A DNA stretch of 62,640 nucleotides from Roseomonas sp. KE2513 (GCF_016107305.1 NZ_RCVR01000029.1:1-62640); one strand, 5' to 3'. Counted from the stretch's first letter, positions 1 through 9,758 are shown. The notes: generated from the sequence alone by a model not told the origin. Program-made: numbers and translations.

Positions 1-109
1 CTAGAGGGCCTTCAGAAGCAAACCCCTCACAGGAGATCCGGGCCCGGAAGGCGCCGGGAAGACGTGCGGGCGGAAGACGCGGCGAACGGGGCTGCGCCGG
101 AGGCCGGCC

Positions 110-280
110 TCAACCCTGCGACCTGCCCGCCTCCGAAGCTCTCTCGGTCTCCATCACGACCGGCCAGTCGAGGACGTACTCGAAAAGGATGAGAGCAGCC
201 GCGGCGGCGACAGTCACTACCGCCAGGGCCAGGCTCGATCCCGGGTGTGACACCCGCCACCAGGGAGAATAGAGGTCCAT
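110..280 (-). CDS. Small single-pass membrane protein (hypothetical)
   Basis: This is a 56-residue reading frame. Its ATG is preceded by GGAGG five bases upstream, a near-ideal ribosome binding site. Residues about 16 to 35 form one hydrophobic stretch rich in Ala, Val and Leu, read as a membrane helix. The tail is short and charged. It lies about 140 bases downstream of dnaE on the same strand. No family is recognised and no function is proposed. A longer in-frame start at 373 exists but has no Shine-Dalgarno match. It could still be a chance frame in GC-rich DNA. Confidence 0.4.
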   Translation of the reverse strand: MDLYSPWWRVSHPGSSLALAVVTVAAAAALILFEYVLDWPVVMETERASEAGRSQG

Positions 281-421
281 GACAGCCTCCAGGCTTGATC
301 GGCGCGGAACCCCGATTGCACCCGTCCAGCCCCTCTTTTCGGCTCCGAGGGCATCGGGACAACAGGTTATCAAGCGTTCGCGCCGGATGCCACAAATGCC
401 TGAACCGGTGCGGGGGAACGT

Positions 422-3400
422 TCAGGCCGCCTCGACTGCCTCCACGCCTGGGATCACCTTCATCGCCTGGGCCAGTCGCGGCGAGACGTTCCAGCGACCG
501 GGAAGGGTCAGCTCCACCTCCTGCCCGGGCCCGGTGCGGGGGATGAGGATGACCTCTCCCCTGCCCTTTCCTTCCCGTTCGAGCAGGGCTCGGAGAGCGT
601 CGATCGCCTCCATCGCCGCCACCTCGATCCGCAGGCCCTGGCCGATGGACTGGGCCGCGCGCTCAAGCGGCTCGCAGTCGAGCGCGGTGAGGCGCACGGC
701 CTCGCCATCCACCCGCACCTCGGCGGAGAAAATCACGGCATTGCCCTCCACCAGCATCTCCCGGCACTTGCCGAGGATCTCGGAGAAGCAGGTGACCTCC
801 GTGCTGCCGCTGGCGTCCGAGATGCGGATCCAGGCCATGCGGCTGCCGGTCTTCGTCGTGCGCTCCTTCGCGCCGATGATCGTGCCGGCGAGCTTCAGCC
901 GCCCGGCCCCGGCCTGGGCGCGCTCCGTCATCTTCGCGATGGGGCAGACGTTCAGCTTGCGTAGCGTGTCGATATAGGTGTCGAGCGGATGGGCGGAGAG
1001 GTGGAAGCCGATCGCCTCCGCCTCCTTCTCCAGCCGGTCGAGCTGCGGCCAGTCCGGCATGTCCCGCAGCCGCAGCGGCGGCGTGTCCGGGGAGGCGCCC
1101 GGCGCGCCGAAAAGGCCGATCTGGGCGCTACCCCGGTCCTCGGCAGCCGCCTGGGCACGGCGGAGAATAAGCTCCGCCCCCTCCGTCACCCGCGCTCGGT
1201 TGGGGTCCAGGCACTCGAAGGCGCCGGCGCGGGCGAGGTTCTCCACCTGCATCTTGTTGAGCTGCTTCGGGTCCACACGGTCCGCAAAGTCCGAGAGGGA
1301 CCGGAAGGGCCCGCCCTCCCCGCGCACGCGCACGAGGTCCTGCATGGCAGCGAGGCCCACGCGCTTCACCGCAGCCAGCGCGAAGCGGATGGACTCCACC
1401 TTCGTGCCGTCCTCCCCCTCCTGTACCTCCACTGTGAACTCGGCGGCGCTGCGGTTCACGTCGGGCGGCAGCACCTTGATGCCGAGGCGCGACGCCTCCT
1501 GCAGGTGTGAGGCGAGCTTGTCGGTGTTCGCCATGTCGAGCGTCATGGAGGCCGCGAGGAAGGCGACCGTGTGGTTCGCCTTCAACCAGGCCGTCTGGTA
1601 CGAGACGAGCGCGTAGGCGGCGGCGTGCGACTTGTTGAAGCCGTATTCCGCGAAGCGCTCCATCAGGTCGAAGATCTCGCCAGCCTTGTCGTTCGGGATG
1701 CCGCGGGCCGTCGCGCCCTCCACGAAGATCGCGCGCTGGGCCTGCATCTCCGAGCGGATCTTCTTGCCCATGGCGCGGCGCAGCAGGTCCGCGCCGCCGA
1801 GCGAGTAGCCTGCCAGCTCCTGGCTGATCTGCATGACCTGCTCCTGGTAGACCAGGATGCCGTAGGTCTCCTCCACCAGCGGGCGCATCGCGGGGTGCAC
1901 GGGCTCCCAGGGCTCGCCGTGCTTGCGCGCGCAGTAGGCCGGAATGTTGGCCATCGGGCCCGGGCGGTAGAGCGAGACGGCGGCGATCAGGTCCTCAAAG
2001 CGGTCCGGGCGCATCATGCGGAGGCAGTCCCGCATCCCCTGGCCTTCGAACTGGAACACGCCGGCCGCGTCGCCCTTGGCGAGCATGGCGTAGGTCTTCG
2101 CGTCATCCAGCGGGATGGTGGTCAGGTCCACCTCGATCCCCTGGCCCTTTAGGATGTTCACCGCGCGCTCAAGCACGGTGAGCGTCTTGAGGCCTAGGAA
2201 GTCGAACTTCACCAGCGAAGCGCTCTCGACGTATTTCATCGAGTACTGCGTCACCAGCATGTCGCTTCGCGGATCGCGGTAGAGCGGCACGATCTCGATC
2301 AGCGGCTTGCGCCCGATCACCACGCCCGCCGCGTGGGTGGAAGCGTTGCGGTAGAGGCCTTCGAGTTGCAGGCCCGTGTGCATGAGGCGATCGACGTTCT
2401 CGTCGGTCTCGCGCATCTCCTTCAGGCGCGGCTCGCCGTCCAGCGCCTCCTGGAGCGTCGGCGGCTTCGCGGCGTTAAAGGGGATGAGCTCCGCGATGCG
2501 GTTCACCTGGCCGTAGGGCATGCCCATGACGCGGCCGACGTCGCGCACCACCGCCTTCGCCTGCAACCGGCCGAAGGTGATGATCTGGCCGACGCGGTCC
2601 TCGCCATACTCGCGGCGCACGTACTGGATCACCTCTTCCCGCCGGTCCTGGCAGAAGTCGATGTCGAAGTCGGGCATCGAGACGCGCTCGGGGTTCAGGA
2701 AGCGCTCGAACAGCAGCCCGAAGCGGAGGGGGTCGAGGTCGGTGATCAGCAGCGCCCAGGCGGCGACCGAGCCCGCGCCCGATCCGCGGCCGGGGCCCAC
2801 GGGAATGCCGTGCTCCTTCGCCCACTGGATGAAGTCGGCCACGATGAGGAAGTAGCCGGAGAAGCCCATCTTCTCGATGATGCCCAGCTCGAAGTCGAGG
2901 CGCTCCCGGTACTCCGGCCGCTTCTCCTCGGGCGTGCCCTGGGCGTCGAGCCGCCCCTCCAACCCGCGCGTGGCCATGTCGCGCACGGTCTCGGCCTCGG
3001 TCATGCCGGGCTGCACCTTTGGGCAGATCGGCAGCTCCGGCTTCTTCGTCTCCGCCATCACGGCGCAGCGGCGGGCGATCGCCAGCGTGTTGTCGCAGGC
3101 CTCCGGCAGGTCGGCGAACAGGGCGCGCATGGCGGCCGGCGGCTTGAACCAGTGCTCGGGCGTCAGGCGCCGCCGGTCGGGCTCGGCCAGGGTCCGGCCC
3201 TCGGCGATGCAGAGCAGCGCGTCATGCGCCTCGTGCCCGGCCTCGGTTGCGAAATACACGTCGTTGGCGGCGACGATCGGCGTGGCCGCGGCATCGGCCA
3301 GAGCCAGCAGGCCCGGCTCCACCGCGCGGTCGCGCTCCGTCCCGTGGCGCGTCAGCTCCACCGCCAGGTTGTCGCCATAGGCCTCGCGCAGCGCGGCCAG

Positions 3401-3880
3401 CAGCCCCTCCGCCATCGGCCGCCGACCTTCCGCCAGCAGGCGGCCCAGCGGGCCGAGCGTGCCGCCCGTCAGCAGGAAGACCCCCTCCGCGTGGGAGCGG
3501 AGCTGGTCGAGGTTGATCGCGGGCTTGCCCGAGGGGTCCTCCCCCAGCCAGCCGAGCGAGGAGAGGCGCTGGAGGTTCTGCAGCCCCGCCCCGTTCATCG
3601 CCAGCGCCACCACCGGGTCCGGCGGCAGCCGCGCCGCCTCGGGCCGCTCCGGCTCCTTCGCGCGCGCCAGCCAGAGCTGGCAGCCGATGATGGGCTGCAC
3701 CCCCTCCTTCGTCGCGTACTGGCTGAACTCCAGCGCGCCGAACATCGTGGCGGTGTCGGTCAGCGCCAGCGCGGGCATCCCGGCCTTGCGGGCCAGGCCC
3801 GGCAGCTTGTCGGCCTTGATGGCGCCCTCCGCCAGCGAATAGGCGGAATGGACGTGGAGGTGCACGAAGCTGGAGGGCAT
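422..3880 (-). CDS. dnaE: DNA polymerase III subunit alpha
   Basis: This is the catalytic subunit of the replicative DNA polymerase. The 1152-residue product has the normal DnaE1 length. It opens with a PHP domain (HLHVHS at residues 7-12). The polymerase core carries the MPDFDIDF motif with the metal-binding aspartates near residue 400. An OB-fold (GRLKLAGTIIGAKERTTKTG) lies near residue 980, followed by the tau-binding tail. It is the last large gene of a minus-strand run beginning at proS and follows the M28 peptidase gene by 54 bases. The ATG agrees with the usual first residues before the PHP histidines. Identity is secure. Confidence 0.98.
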   Translation of the reverse strand: MPSSFVHLHVHSAYSLAEGAIKADKLPGLARKAGMPALALTDTATMFGALEFSQYATKEGVQPIIGCQLWLARAKEPERPEAARLPPDPVVALAMNGAGLQNLQRLSSLGWLGEDPSGKPAINLDQLRSHAEGVFLLTGGTLGPLGRLLAEGRRPMAEGLLAALREAYGDNLAVELTRHGTERDRAVEPGLLALADAAATPIVAANDVYFATEAGHEAHDALLCIAEGRTLAEPDRRRLTPEHWFKPPAAMRALFADLPEACDNTLAIARRCAVMAETKKPELPICPKVQPGMTEAETVRDMATRGLEGRLDAQGTPEEKRPEYRERLDFELGIIEKMGFSGYFLIVADFIQWAKEHGIPVGPGRGSGAGSVAAWALLITDLDPLRFGLLFERFLNPERVSMPDFDIDFCQDRREEVIQYVRREYGEDRVGQIITFGRLQAKAVVRDVGRVMGMPYGQVNRIAELIPFNAAKPPTLQEALDGEPRLKEMRETDENVDRLMHTGLQLEGLYRNASTHAAGVVIGRKPLIEIVPLYRDPRSDMLVTQYSMKYVESASLVKFDFLGLKTLTVLERAVNILKGQGIEVDLTTIPLDDAKTYAMLAKGDAAGVFQFEGQGMRDCLRMMRPDRFEDLIAAVSLYRPGPMANIPAYCARKHGEPWEPVHPAMRPLVEETYGILVYQEQVMQISQELAGYSLGGADLLRRAMGKKIRSEMQAQRAIFVEGATARGIPNDKAGEIFDLMERFAEYGFNKSHAAAYALVSYQTAWLKANHTVAFLAASMTLDMANTDKLASHLQEASRLGIKVLPPDVNRSAAEFTVEVQEGEDGTKVESIRFALAAVKRVGLAAMQDLVRVRGEGGPFRSLSDFADRVDPKQLNKMQVENLARAGAFECLDPNRARVTEGAELILRRAQAAAEDRGSAQIGLFGAPGASPDTPPLRLRDMPDWPQLDRLEKEAEAIGFHLSAHPLDTYIDTLRKLNVCPIAKMTERAQAGAGRLKLAGTIIGAKERTTKTGSRMAWIRISDASGSTEVTCFSEILGKCREMLVEGNAVIFSAEVRVDGEAVRLTALDCEPLERAAQSIGQGLRIEVAAMEAIDALRALLEREGKGRGEVILIPRTGPGQEVELTLPGRWNVSPRLAQAMKVIPGVEAVEAA

Positions 3881-3934
3881 GCCCTGAATATAGGCCCGCT
3901 CCGCCCGATTCGCGCGGTTTAAGGAGCGGAACGG

Positions 3935-5164
3935 TCAGGCGAGTGCCGCGATCTCCTCGTCGCTCGCGTTCAGGGCTGCCCAGAGGATGGCGCCGGCCGT
4001 AATCGCCGCCGATTTCAGCTCGCCCGGCGGCACCACGGCGCGAGTGTCGGCGCCGGTGAGGAGATGTCGCAGTGCCCCCTCCGGCGCATCAAAGCCGGCG
4101 ATGAGGCGCAGCGCCGGAATGCCGACGGCGGCGAAATTGGCGTGGTCGGAATTGACCATGAGGGGAAGATGCACCGCGACCTCAGCCCCGATCGCCGCGG
4201 TGGCCCGCCGCAGGAACGGGGAGAGAGCTGGGAAGCCACTGGTCAGCGCCGTCAGCCGCGGATGGCCCGCGATGCTGTCGAGGTTGAGGTTGAACCGGAT
4301 GGCCGCGCGCTGTGCCGGGTTCATCGCGGCGAGCCAGGCCTTCGAGCCCGAGAGCGCCCACTCCTCCGCCCCGAAGACGCAGAGGGTGAGGCCGCGCCGG
4401 CAGGAGGCCAGGTCGGGCGCCACCGCGCGCGCAAGAGCCAGCGCGGCGGCGAGGCCGGTGGCGTTGTCCATCGCGCTCTCGCCCAGTGGATGGCCATCGA
4501 GGTGGGCGGAGAGCACGACGCGGCCCTCACCTCCACCAGGAAGGTCCAGCACCAGGGTCGGCGCCGTCGCCGGGGCGGCCTCGCCTTCCAGAAAGAAGCG
4601 GGCGCGGCGGCCGGCGATCCGGGCCGCTACCTCGATCCCCACGCCAAAGCAGGGAATCGGCACGCCGTTCGCGCCACCCGAGACCGGCCCAATGCCCGGT
4701 TCCGGCTGCACCATCAGCGCCGCCGCCGCGCCTGCGGCGGCCGCGGCCGCCAGCTTGAAGCGGCGGTGGATGGTCCAGGGGGCGAAGGGATACTCGTGCC
4801 GCAGCAGCACGGCCCTGCCGCGCACCGCTTCCCCAGCCGCCGCGATGTCCTCCGGCGCGCCGCGGCCAAGATCAATCACCTCCAGCTCCAGCCCGTTGGG
4901 CCCGGTACTGCCGGAGCCGAAGAGCGGCACATGTGGAAGCGCCGTTCCGTCCGGCAGCGACAAGGCGGCACGGCGGAGCGTCCAACCGCCGTAGGGGACG
5001 GGTTCTTCCGTCGCAGGGCCGGTCTCGCGCAGGCGCGCCAGGGTCCAGGCGAAGGCTGCCTCGGCCGAGGCGCTGCCCTGCACGCGGCCACCAAAGTCGC
5101 AGAGAGCCTCGAAGTCGGCGCGAAGTCCAGAATCGGCGGCCAGCCGCCCGAGAAAGGCCTCCAT
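3935..5164 (-). CDS. M28 family zinc metallopeptidase (aminopeptidase-like)
   Basis: The 409-residue protein has an M28-type peptidase domain in its second half. The metal-ligand motifs are AHLDGH and the following AMDNATG, the catalytic-glutamate motif FGAEEW, and the C-terminal histidine motif NSDHANF. An inserted PA-like segment lies before them (about residues 90-210). No signal peptide is seen, so a cytoplasmic role is likely. Its ATG overlaps the stop of the upstream solute-binding gene by one base (TGATG), implying coupled translation. The substrate is unknown. M28 members include aminopeptidases and N-acyl amino acid hydrolases, and pairing with a Bug-type binding protein could mean processing of an imported small acid or peptide, which is inference. 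Confidence 0.85.
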   Translation of the reverse strand: MEAFLGRLAADSGLRADFEALCDFGGRVQGSASAEAAFAWTLARLRETGPATEEPVPYGGWTLRRAALSLPDGTALPHVPLFGSGSTGPNGLELEVIDLGRGAPEDIAAAGEAVRGRAVLLRHEYPFAPWTIHRRFKLAAAAAAGAAAALMVQPEPGIGPVSGGANGVPIPCFGVGIEVAARIAGRRARFFLEGEAAPATAPTLVLDLPGGGEGRVVLSAHLDGHPLGESAMDNATGLAAALALARAVAPDLASCRRGLTLCVFGAEEWALSGSKAWLAAMNPAQRAAIRFNLNLDSIAGHPRLTALTSGFPALSPFLRRATAAIGAEVAVHLPLMVNSDHANFAAVGIPALRLIAGFDAPEGALRHLLTGADTRAVVPPGELKSAAITAGAILWAALNASDEEIAALA

Positions 5165-6126
5165 CAGCGGACGCTCACACCCGCCGCGCGGGCTACCGAC
5201 GCCCAGCGGCGGAACTCTGCGTCGAGCACGCGGGCGAAGGCTTCGGGCCCCGCCGGTCGGGGCTCCAGGCCAAGGGTAGTAAGGCGGGCACGCACGTCCT
5301 CGCTGGCAATCACCTCGGAGAGGGCCGCTGCCAGCCGCGCCCGCGCCTCCACCGGCACGGAGGCGGGCGCCAGCACGCCGAACCAGTTGTCGGCGATGAG
5401 GTCGATGCCGCCCTCCAGCAGTGTCGGCACCTCGGACATCGCCGGCAGGCGCTGAGGAGCCGCGACGGCGATAGGGGTGACCTGCCCCGCCCGCAGCGGC
5501 CCCTCAATCGAGGCCGGCGAGGAGAAGATCGCATTGATCTGCCCGGCCGCGACGTCCTGAAGCGCCGGCCCCGCGCCGCGATACGCGACGTTGGCGAAGC
5601 GCGCGCCCGTCAGCTGGCCGAACCATTCCGGCAGAAGATGCGAGAGGCTGCCGATGCCCGAGGAGCCGAAGGAAACCGTGTCCGGACGCGACTTCGCCGC
5701 TTCGGCCAGGGCGGAGGCGCTGCGGGCGGGAAAGCCGCTGTTCACGGCAAGGATCATCGTGACCGCGCCGATAAGCGTAACGGGTGCAAGGTCCGCCGCG
5801 GCATCGTAAGGCACGCGCTCCTGAACCGCAGGGATGATGGTGAAGGGTGAGTCGGCGAGCAGGACGGTATGGCCATCCGCCGCGCGCGCCGCCGCCTCGG
5901 TGCCGAGCATCGAGCCCGCGCCCGGGCGGTTGTCGACGACTACTGGCTGGCCGAGCGCCGCCGCCAGCCCGGGCGTGAGGAGGCGTGCGACGATGTCGGA
6001 GGGCCCACCCGCCGCATAGGGCACGATCACCCGGAGCGGACGCTGCGGCCAAGCGCCCTGCGCAAGCGCGGCAGGCGCCGCCAGTGCGGTGGGGGCGAAA
6101 AGGAGGCATCGGCGGCTGATAGGCAT
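5164..6126 (-). CDS. Bug/TctC family tripartite tricarboxylate transporter substrate-binding protein
   Basis: The 320-residue protein starts with a signal peptide (Arg-Arg, a hydrophobic core, then an Ala-rich region ending near ALAQ). The mature domain begins with the Bug signature WPQRPLRVIVPYAAGGPSD and contains VVDNRPGAGS, the usual ligand-binding loops. Bug proteins are periplasmic receptors for carboxylates and related small molecules, normally serving a TctAB permease. No permease genes are present here. An in-frame ATG at 6165 would add 13 residues but makes an unusually long n-region; the inner ATG was chosen. It follows lolD on the same strand and its stop overlaps the M28 peptidase start. 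Confidence 0.88.
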   Translation of the reverse strand: MPISRRCLLFAPTALAAPAALAQGAWPQRPLRVIVPYAAGGPSDIVARLLTPGLAAALGQPVVVDNRPGAGSMLGTEAAARAADGHTVLLADSPFTIIPAVQERVPYDAAADLAPVTLIGAVTMILAVNSGFPARSASALAEAAKSRPDTVSFGSSGIGSLSHLLPEWFGQLTGARFANVAYRGAGPALQDVAAGQINAIFSSPASIEGPLRAGQVTPIAVAAPQRLPAMSEVPTLLEGGIDLIADNWFGVLAPASVPVEARARLAAALSEVIASEDVRARLTTLGLEPRPAGPEAFARVLDAEFRRWASVARAAGVSVR

Positions 6127-6175
6127 GGGCGCGGAGCCTAGGAGCGGGCGCCGCTCCCTGTCCATCGACGGTTCG

Positions 6176-6880
6176 TCAACCCGGGACGATCAGCCCGTCC
6201 CGCAGCGTGACGGTACGGTCCATCCGCGCCGCCAGTTCCGGGTTGTGGGTCGCGATCAGCGCGGCGACGCCGCGTCCGCGCACGGCTCCCAGCAGCTCCG
6301 CGAAGACACGGTCGGCGGTGGCCACGTCGAGGTTCCCGGTGGGCTCGTCCGCCAGCAGCACCTTCGGACTGTTCGCCAAGGCGCGCGCGATCGCCACCCG
6401 CTGCTGCTCGCCGCCCGAGAGGCGCGTCGGCCGGTGATGGCCCCGATCCGACAGGCCGAAGGCCGAGAGAAGCTCGCGCGCCCGTGCCTCCGCCTCGCGT
6501 CGCGGGCGGGCGGCGGCGAGCTGCGGGAGCACGATGTTCTCCTCCGCCGTGAACTCCGGCAGCAGGTGGTGGAACTGATAGACGAAGCCAATCGTGTCCC
6601 GCCGCAGCGCCGTGCGGACGTCGTCGGGCAGGTTGCCGGAGTCGCGGCCCCCGACGAGAACCTGGCCGCCATCAGGTTTCTCCAGCAGGCCCGCCACATG
6701 CAGCAGCGTCGACTTGCCGGTGCCGGAGGGCGCGACCAAGGCGACAATTTCGCCCGCCACCAGATCGAGGCTGGCGCCACGCAGCACCGGCAGCTCCCCC
6801 GCCTCCGTGCGGTAGCGGCGCTCGACGGCGCGCAGCGCCAGAGGCGTTCCATTCGGCGATGCGAGCGGCGCGTCAGGCAT
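6176..6880 (-). CDS. lolD: Lipoprotein-releasing ABC transporter ATPase LolD
   Basis: The ATPase drives release of outer-membrane lipoproteins from the inner membrane to LolA. The 234-residue protein shows Walker A ([11 protein letters not shown], with Ala in place of the usual first Gly), the Q-loop, the ABC signature [16 protein letters not shown] and Walker [13 protein letters not shown] followed by the H-loop (ATHNPE). Its ATG lies inside the end of the permease gene (8-base overlap), so the two are translated together. Alphaproteobacteria usually carry one LolC/E-type permease, as here. Identity rests on the ATPase family plus the adjacent Lol permease. Confidence 0.94.
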   Translation of the reverse strand: MPDAPLASPNGTPLALRAVERRYRTEAGELPVLRGASLDLVAGEIVALVAPSGTGKSTLLHVAGLLEKPDGGQVLVGGRDSGNLPDDVRTALRRDTIGFVYQFHHLLPEFTAEENIVLPQLAAARPRREAEARARELLSAFGLSDRGHHRPTRLSGGEQQRVAIARALANSPKVLLADEPTGNLDVATADRVFAELLGAVRGRGVAALIATHNPELAARMDRTVTLRDGLIVPG

Positions 6881-8126
6881 TGCGCAGCCCCTCCACCGGG
6901 TCCAGCCGCGCCGCGCGCCAGGAGGGATAGATCGTCGCCAGCAGCGAGAGCGCGAGCCCCATGCCGACCACCTGCGCCACCTCCATCGGCTCCACCACGG
7001 CGGGCAGCTTTGTCAGGAAGTAGATCTCGGCACTGAACAGGTCCGTGCCGGTCAGCGACTGCAGGAACTGCCGGATGTTCTCGATGTTCAAGCAGAAGAC
7101 GAGGCCGATGAGGAAACCGATCAGCGTGCCCGCAACCCCGATCGAGGCCCCGGCAAGCAGAAAAATCCGCAGGATGGCGCCGCGCGTCGCGCCCACCGTC
7201 CGCAGCACCGCGATGTCCCGCCCCTTGTCCTTCACCAGCATGATCAGTGACGAGACGATGTTGAAGGCCGCCACGATGATGATGAGGGTGAGGATGAGGA
7301 ACATCACGTTCCGTTCCACCTGCACCGCGTTGAAGAAGGAGGAGTTGGAATCCTGCCAGTCCAGCACCCGCACGGGCATGCCGCGCAGGGCCTGGAAGAT
7401 TTCCCGCGTGGCCAGCCGCACGCGGGATGGGTCGTCCACGAAGACCTCCACCTGCGTCGCGCTGTCGCGGTGCTGGAAGTAGATCTGCGCGGCGCCGAAA
7501 GGCAGGAAGACGTAGCTCGCGTCGTATTCCTGCATCCCCGCCTCGAAGAGCGCGACCACCTCGTAGGCGCGCAGTCGCGGCACGGTGCCGACGACCGTCG
7601 CGCGCCCCTGCGGCGAGACGAGCGTGATCCTCTCCCCCACGCGGATGCCGAGCTTCCGCGCCAGGCGCGTGCCGATGACGATCGTGTCGTCCCCGCCGAA
7701 GCGCGAGAGATCGCCCGCGCGGATATTGCCCGCGATCAGCGGCCGCGCCCGAAGGTCCTCCGGCCGGATGCCACGAGCCAGGCCACCCGTCGCGCCGCCC
7801 TCCTCGCTGGTGAAGAGAACCTGCCCCTCCACGATGGGCGTGGCGGAGGCGATGCCGGGCAGGCTGCGGATGCGGGCCGCGATGTCGTCGAAGTTCCTGA
7901 GCCCCGCATTGTCAGCGGCATAGACGCCGAGATGCCCGTTCAGCCCGAGGATCCGCCCCAGCAGTTCCTGCCGGAACCCGTTCATCACGGACATGACGAT
8001 GATGAGCGTCGCCACCCCCAGCGCGATCCCCACGAGCGAGAAGATCGCGATGACCGAGACGAACCGCTCCCCCTTGCGGGCGCGGAGATAACGGAAGGCG
8101 ACGGCGCGCTCGAAAGGGGAGAACAT
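6873..8126 (-). CDS. lolC: LolC/LolE family lipoprotein-releasing permease
   Basis: The 417-residue inner-membrane subunit of the Lol transporter has one N-terminal membrane segment after [20 protein letters not shown], a large periplasmic domain and three C-terminal membrane segments. The C-terminal region includes the MacB/FtsX-type stretch [20 protein letters not shown]. The frame is open upstream, but the ATG at 8126 matches the family N-terminus. It overlaps the proS stop by one base (TGATG), showing tight coupling to proS. It forms the membrane partner of LolD encoded just downstream. Confidence 0.94.
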   Translation of the reverse strand: MFSPFERAVAFRYLRARKGERFVSVIAIFSLVGIALGVATLIIVMSVMNGFRQELLGRILGLNGHLGVYAADNAGLRNFDDIAARIRSLPGIASATPIVEGQVLFTSEEGGATGGLARGIRPEDLRARPLIAGNIRAGDLSRFGGDDTIVIGTRLARKLGIRVGERITLVSPQGRATVVGTVPRLRAYEVVALFEAGMQEYDASYVFLPFGAAQIYFQHRDSATQVEVFVDDPSRVRLATREIFQALRGMPVRVLDWQDSNSSFFNAVQVERNVMFLILTLIIIVAAFNIVSSLIMLVKDKGRDIAVLRTVGATRGAILRIFLLAGASIGVAGTLIGFLIGLVFCLNIENIRQFLQSLTGTDLFSAEIYFLTKLPAVVEPMEVAQVVGMGLALSLLATIYPSWRAARLDPVEGLRNA

Positions 8127-9442
8127 CAGGGAAGCGTCGCGCGGATCTTCGCCAGCGCTTCCTCGAGCGGCAGCTCCAGCCGCTCGCCGGTCGCGCGGCG
8201 CTTCAGCTCCACGATGCCCTTCGCCGCGCCGCGCGGGCCGACGATCGCCTGCCAAGGGTAGCCGACAAGGTCCGCATCCGCGAACTTGGCGCCGGCACGC
8301 TCAGGCCGGTCGTCGAGCACGGCCTCGCTCCCCAGCGCACCGTAGAGCTGTTCGCAGAGCGCATCCGCCGCGGCATCGCCGGGCTTGAGGTTGAGGATGG
8401 CGCAGGCATAGGGTGCGACGGCGTCGGGCCAGATGATGCCCTCCTCATCGTGCCCCGCCTCGATGATCGCGGCCAGCAGGCGGGAGACGCCGATGCCGTA
8501 GGAACCCATCTCGGGGATTACCGGCGTGCCGTCCGGCCCCGCGACGGTCAGACCCATCGGCTTCGAGTACTTCGTCCCGAAGTAGAAGATATGCCCCACC
8601 TCGATGCCGCGCGCGGTGACCTGCGCTTCCGCGGGAATGGCGTCCCAGGCGGCCTCGTCGTGCTTCTCGTCCGTCGCGGCGTAGCGGCTGGTCCAGAAAT
8701 CCACGACTGGAGAGGGATCGCCCGTGCCGGTCGGATCCTGCGCCAGCACGTCGAAATCGAGCAGGTCCTTGTGCAGGTAGACGAGGCTCTCGCCCGTATC
8801 CGCCAGGATGATGAACTCGTGCGAGAGGTCGCCGCCGATCGGCCCCGTATCGGCCTGCATCGGGATGGCCTTCAGCCCCATCCGCGCGAAAGTGCGGAGA
8901 TAGGCGCGGAACATCAGGCGGTAGGACTTGCGCGCGCCCTCCGCATCCATGTCGAAGGAATAGGCGTCCTTCATCAGGAACTCGCGCCCGCGCATCACGC
9001 CGAAGCGGGGGCGGATCTCGTCCCGGAACTTCCACTGGATGTGGTAGAGGCTGCGCGGCAGGTCGCGGTAGGACTTTGCGTAACCCTTGAAGATGTCCGT
9101 GACCATTTCCTCGTTGGTTGGGCCGTAGAGCATCTCCCGGTCGTGCCGGTCGGTGATGCGGAGCATCTCCTTGCCGTAGTCCTCGTAGCGGCCGCTCTCC
9201 TTCCAGAGCTCGGCCGGCTGGACGGTCGGCATCAGGATTTCCTGCGCGCCCGCGAGGTCCTGCTCCTGGCGCACGATCTCCGACACCTTGCGCAACACGC
9301 GCAGGCCGAGCGGCAGCCAGGCATAGATGCCCGCGCTGGTCTGGCGGATGAGGCCCGCCCGCAGCATCAGGCGGTGCGAGACGATCTGCGCCTCGGCGGG
9401 CGTTTCCTTCAGCGTGGGCAGGAAGGCGCGGGACAGGCGCAA
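8126..9442 (-). CDS. proS: Prolyl-tRNA synthetase (short alphaproteobacterial type)
   Basis: The enzyme charges tRNA-Pro with proline. At 438 residues it is the short form lacking the large editing insertion of the E. coli enzyme. It has class II motifs (motif 2 around the [20 protein letters not shown] region, motif 3 near [11 protein letters not shown]) and a C-terminal anticodon-binding domain ([16 protein letters not shown]). The best start is TTG: the reading [13 protein letters not shown] lines up with the normal ProS N-terminus and a GGAG lies nine bases upstream. It heads the unit proS-lolC-lolD and onward to dnaE. Loss of the insertion usually means separate trans-editing. Confidence 0.96.
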   Translation of the reverse strand: MRLSRAFLPTLKETPAEAQIVSHRLMLRAGLIRQTSAGIYAWLPLGLRVLRKVSEIVRQEQDLAGAQEILMPTVQPAELWKESGRYEDYGKEMLRITDRHDREMLYGPTNEEMVTDIFKGYAKSYRDLPRSLYHIQWKFRDEIRPRFGVMRGREFLMKDAYSFDMDAEGARKSYRLMFRAYLRTFARMGLKAIPMQADTGPIGGDLSHEFIILADTGESLVYLHKDLLDFDVLAQDPTGTGDPSPVVDFWTSRYAATDEKHDEAAWDAIPAEAQVTARGIEVGHIFYFGTKYSKPMGLTVAGPDGTPVIPEMGSYGIGVSRLLAAIIEAGHDEEGIIWPDAVAPYACAILNLKPGDAAADALCEQLYGALGSEAVLDDRPERAGAKFADADLVGYPWQAIVGPRGAAKGIVELKRRATGERLELPLEEALAKIRATLP

Positions 9443-9543
9443 GTGGGCGGGCTCCGGTAAGGCCAGGGGGGTCGTTCGGCGCGCAACCTAGAGCAAGGCG
9501 CTGGGGGCGCAATGCGCCAGAGGCGCCCTGCGGCGCATGGGGC
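9443..9543. other. Short intergenic leader upstream of proS
   Basis: This stretch between the proS start and the terminator of the next transcription unit should hold the proS promoter. No clear -35/-10 pair stands out. It is GC-rich and no open frame with a ribosome binding site is convincing. Confidence 0.3.
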
Positions 9544-9575
9544 AAAAAAGAAGGGCCGCCCCGAAGGGACGGCCC
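9544..9575 (-). terminator. Rho-independent terminator
   Basis: On the minus strand GGGCCGTCCC pairs with GGGCGGCCC around a TTCG loop, followed by TTCTTTTTT. One base pair is G-U on the minus strand but would be a C-A mismatch on the plus strand, so the minus orientation is favoured. It ends transcription of the DUF1467-type gene and/or the candidate small RNA. Confidence 0.85.
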
Positions 9576-9640
9576 GAGTTTAGGGAGGAAACGCCAGTCA
9601 CACGGCGGAAGAGGAAAAGCCCTCTTCCATGTCCCGATGA
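9544..9640 (-). ncRNA. Candidate small RNA with anti-Shine-Dalgarno-like stretch
   Basis: Read on the minus strand, two strong hairpins occur in a row. The first is a perfect 8-bp stem GGAAGAGG/CCTCTTCC (9607-9628). The second is the intrinsic terminator at 9553-9575. Between them is a single-stranded region containing TTTCCTCCC, complementary to a Shine-Dalgarno sequence. This is the layout of several alphaproteobacterial trans-acting small RNAs. The 5' end is not defined; AT-rich sequence at 9690-9745 could hold a promoter. It could instead be the 3' UTR of the gene ending at 9759. No Rfam family is claimed. Confidence 0.35.
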
Positions 9641-9758
9641 TGCGTCAGGCCAGCGGAGCACGGAAGAATTTTCAGGCCGCACAAGATGAAAAAAGTGGCG
9701 AAGCACGCATCCGAATGATCGATTTATTAGCTACAAAATCGTGAGCGCAGGCGAATGC

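Noticed and set aside
1-109. End of a plus-strand gene entering from the left
   Set aside because: The open frames carry no recognisable protein and have no consistent codon bias.
2333-3922. 529-codon plus-strand frame opposite dnaE
   Set aside because: It is the antisense of dnaE, His/Arg/Leu-rich with no domain and no ribosome binding site; high GC creates long shadow frames.
9488-9706. 72-codon minus-strand frame
   Set aside because: It runs through the strong terminator and the candidate small RNA hairpins, so it is unlikely to be translated.
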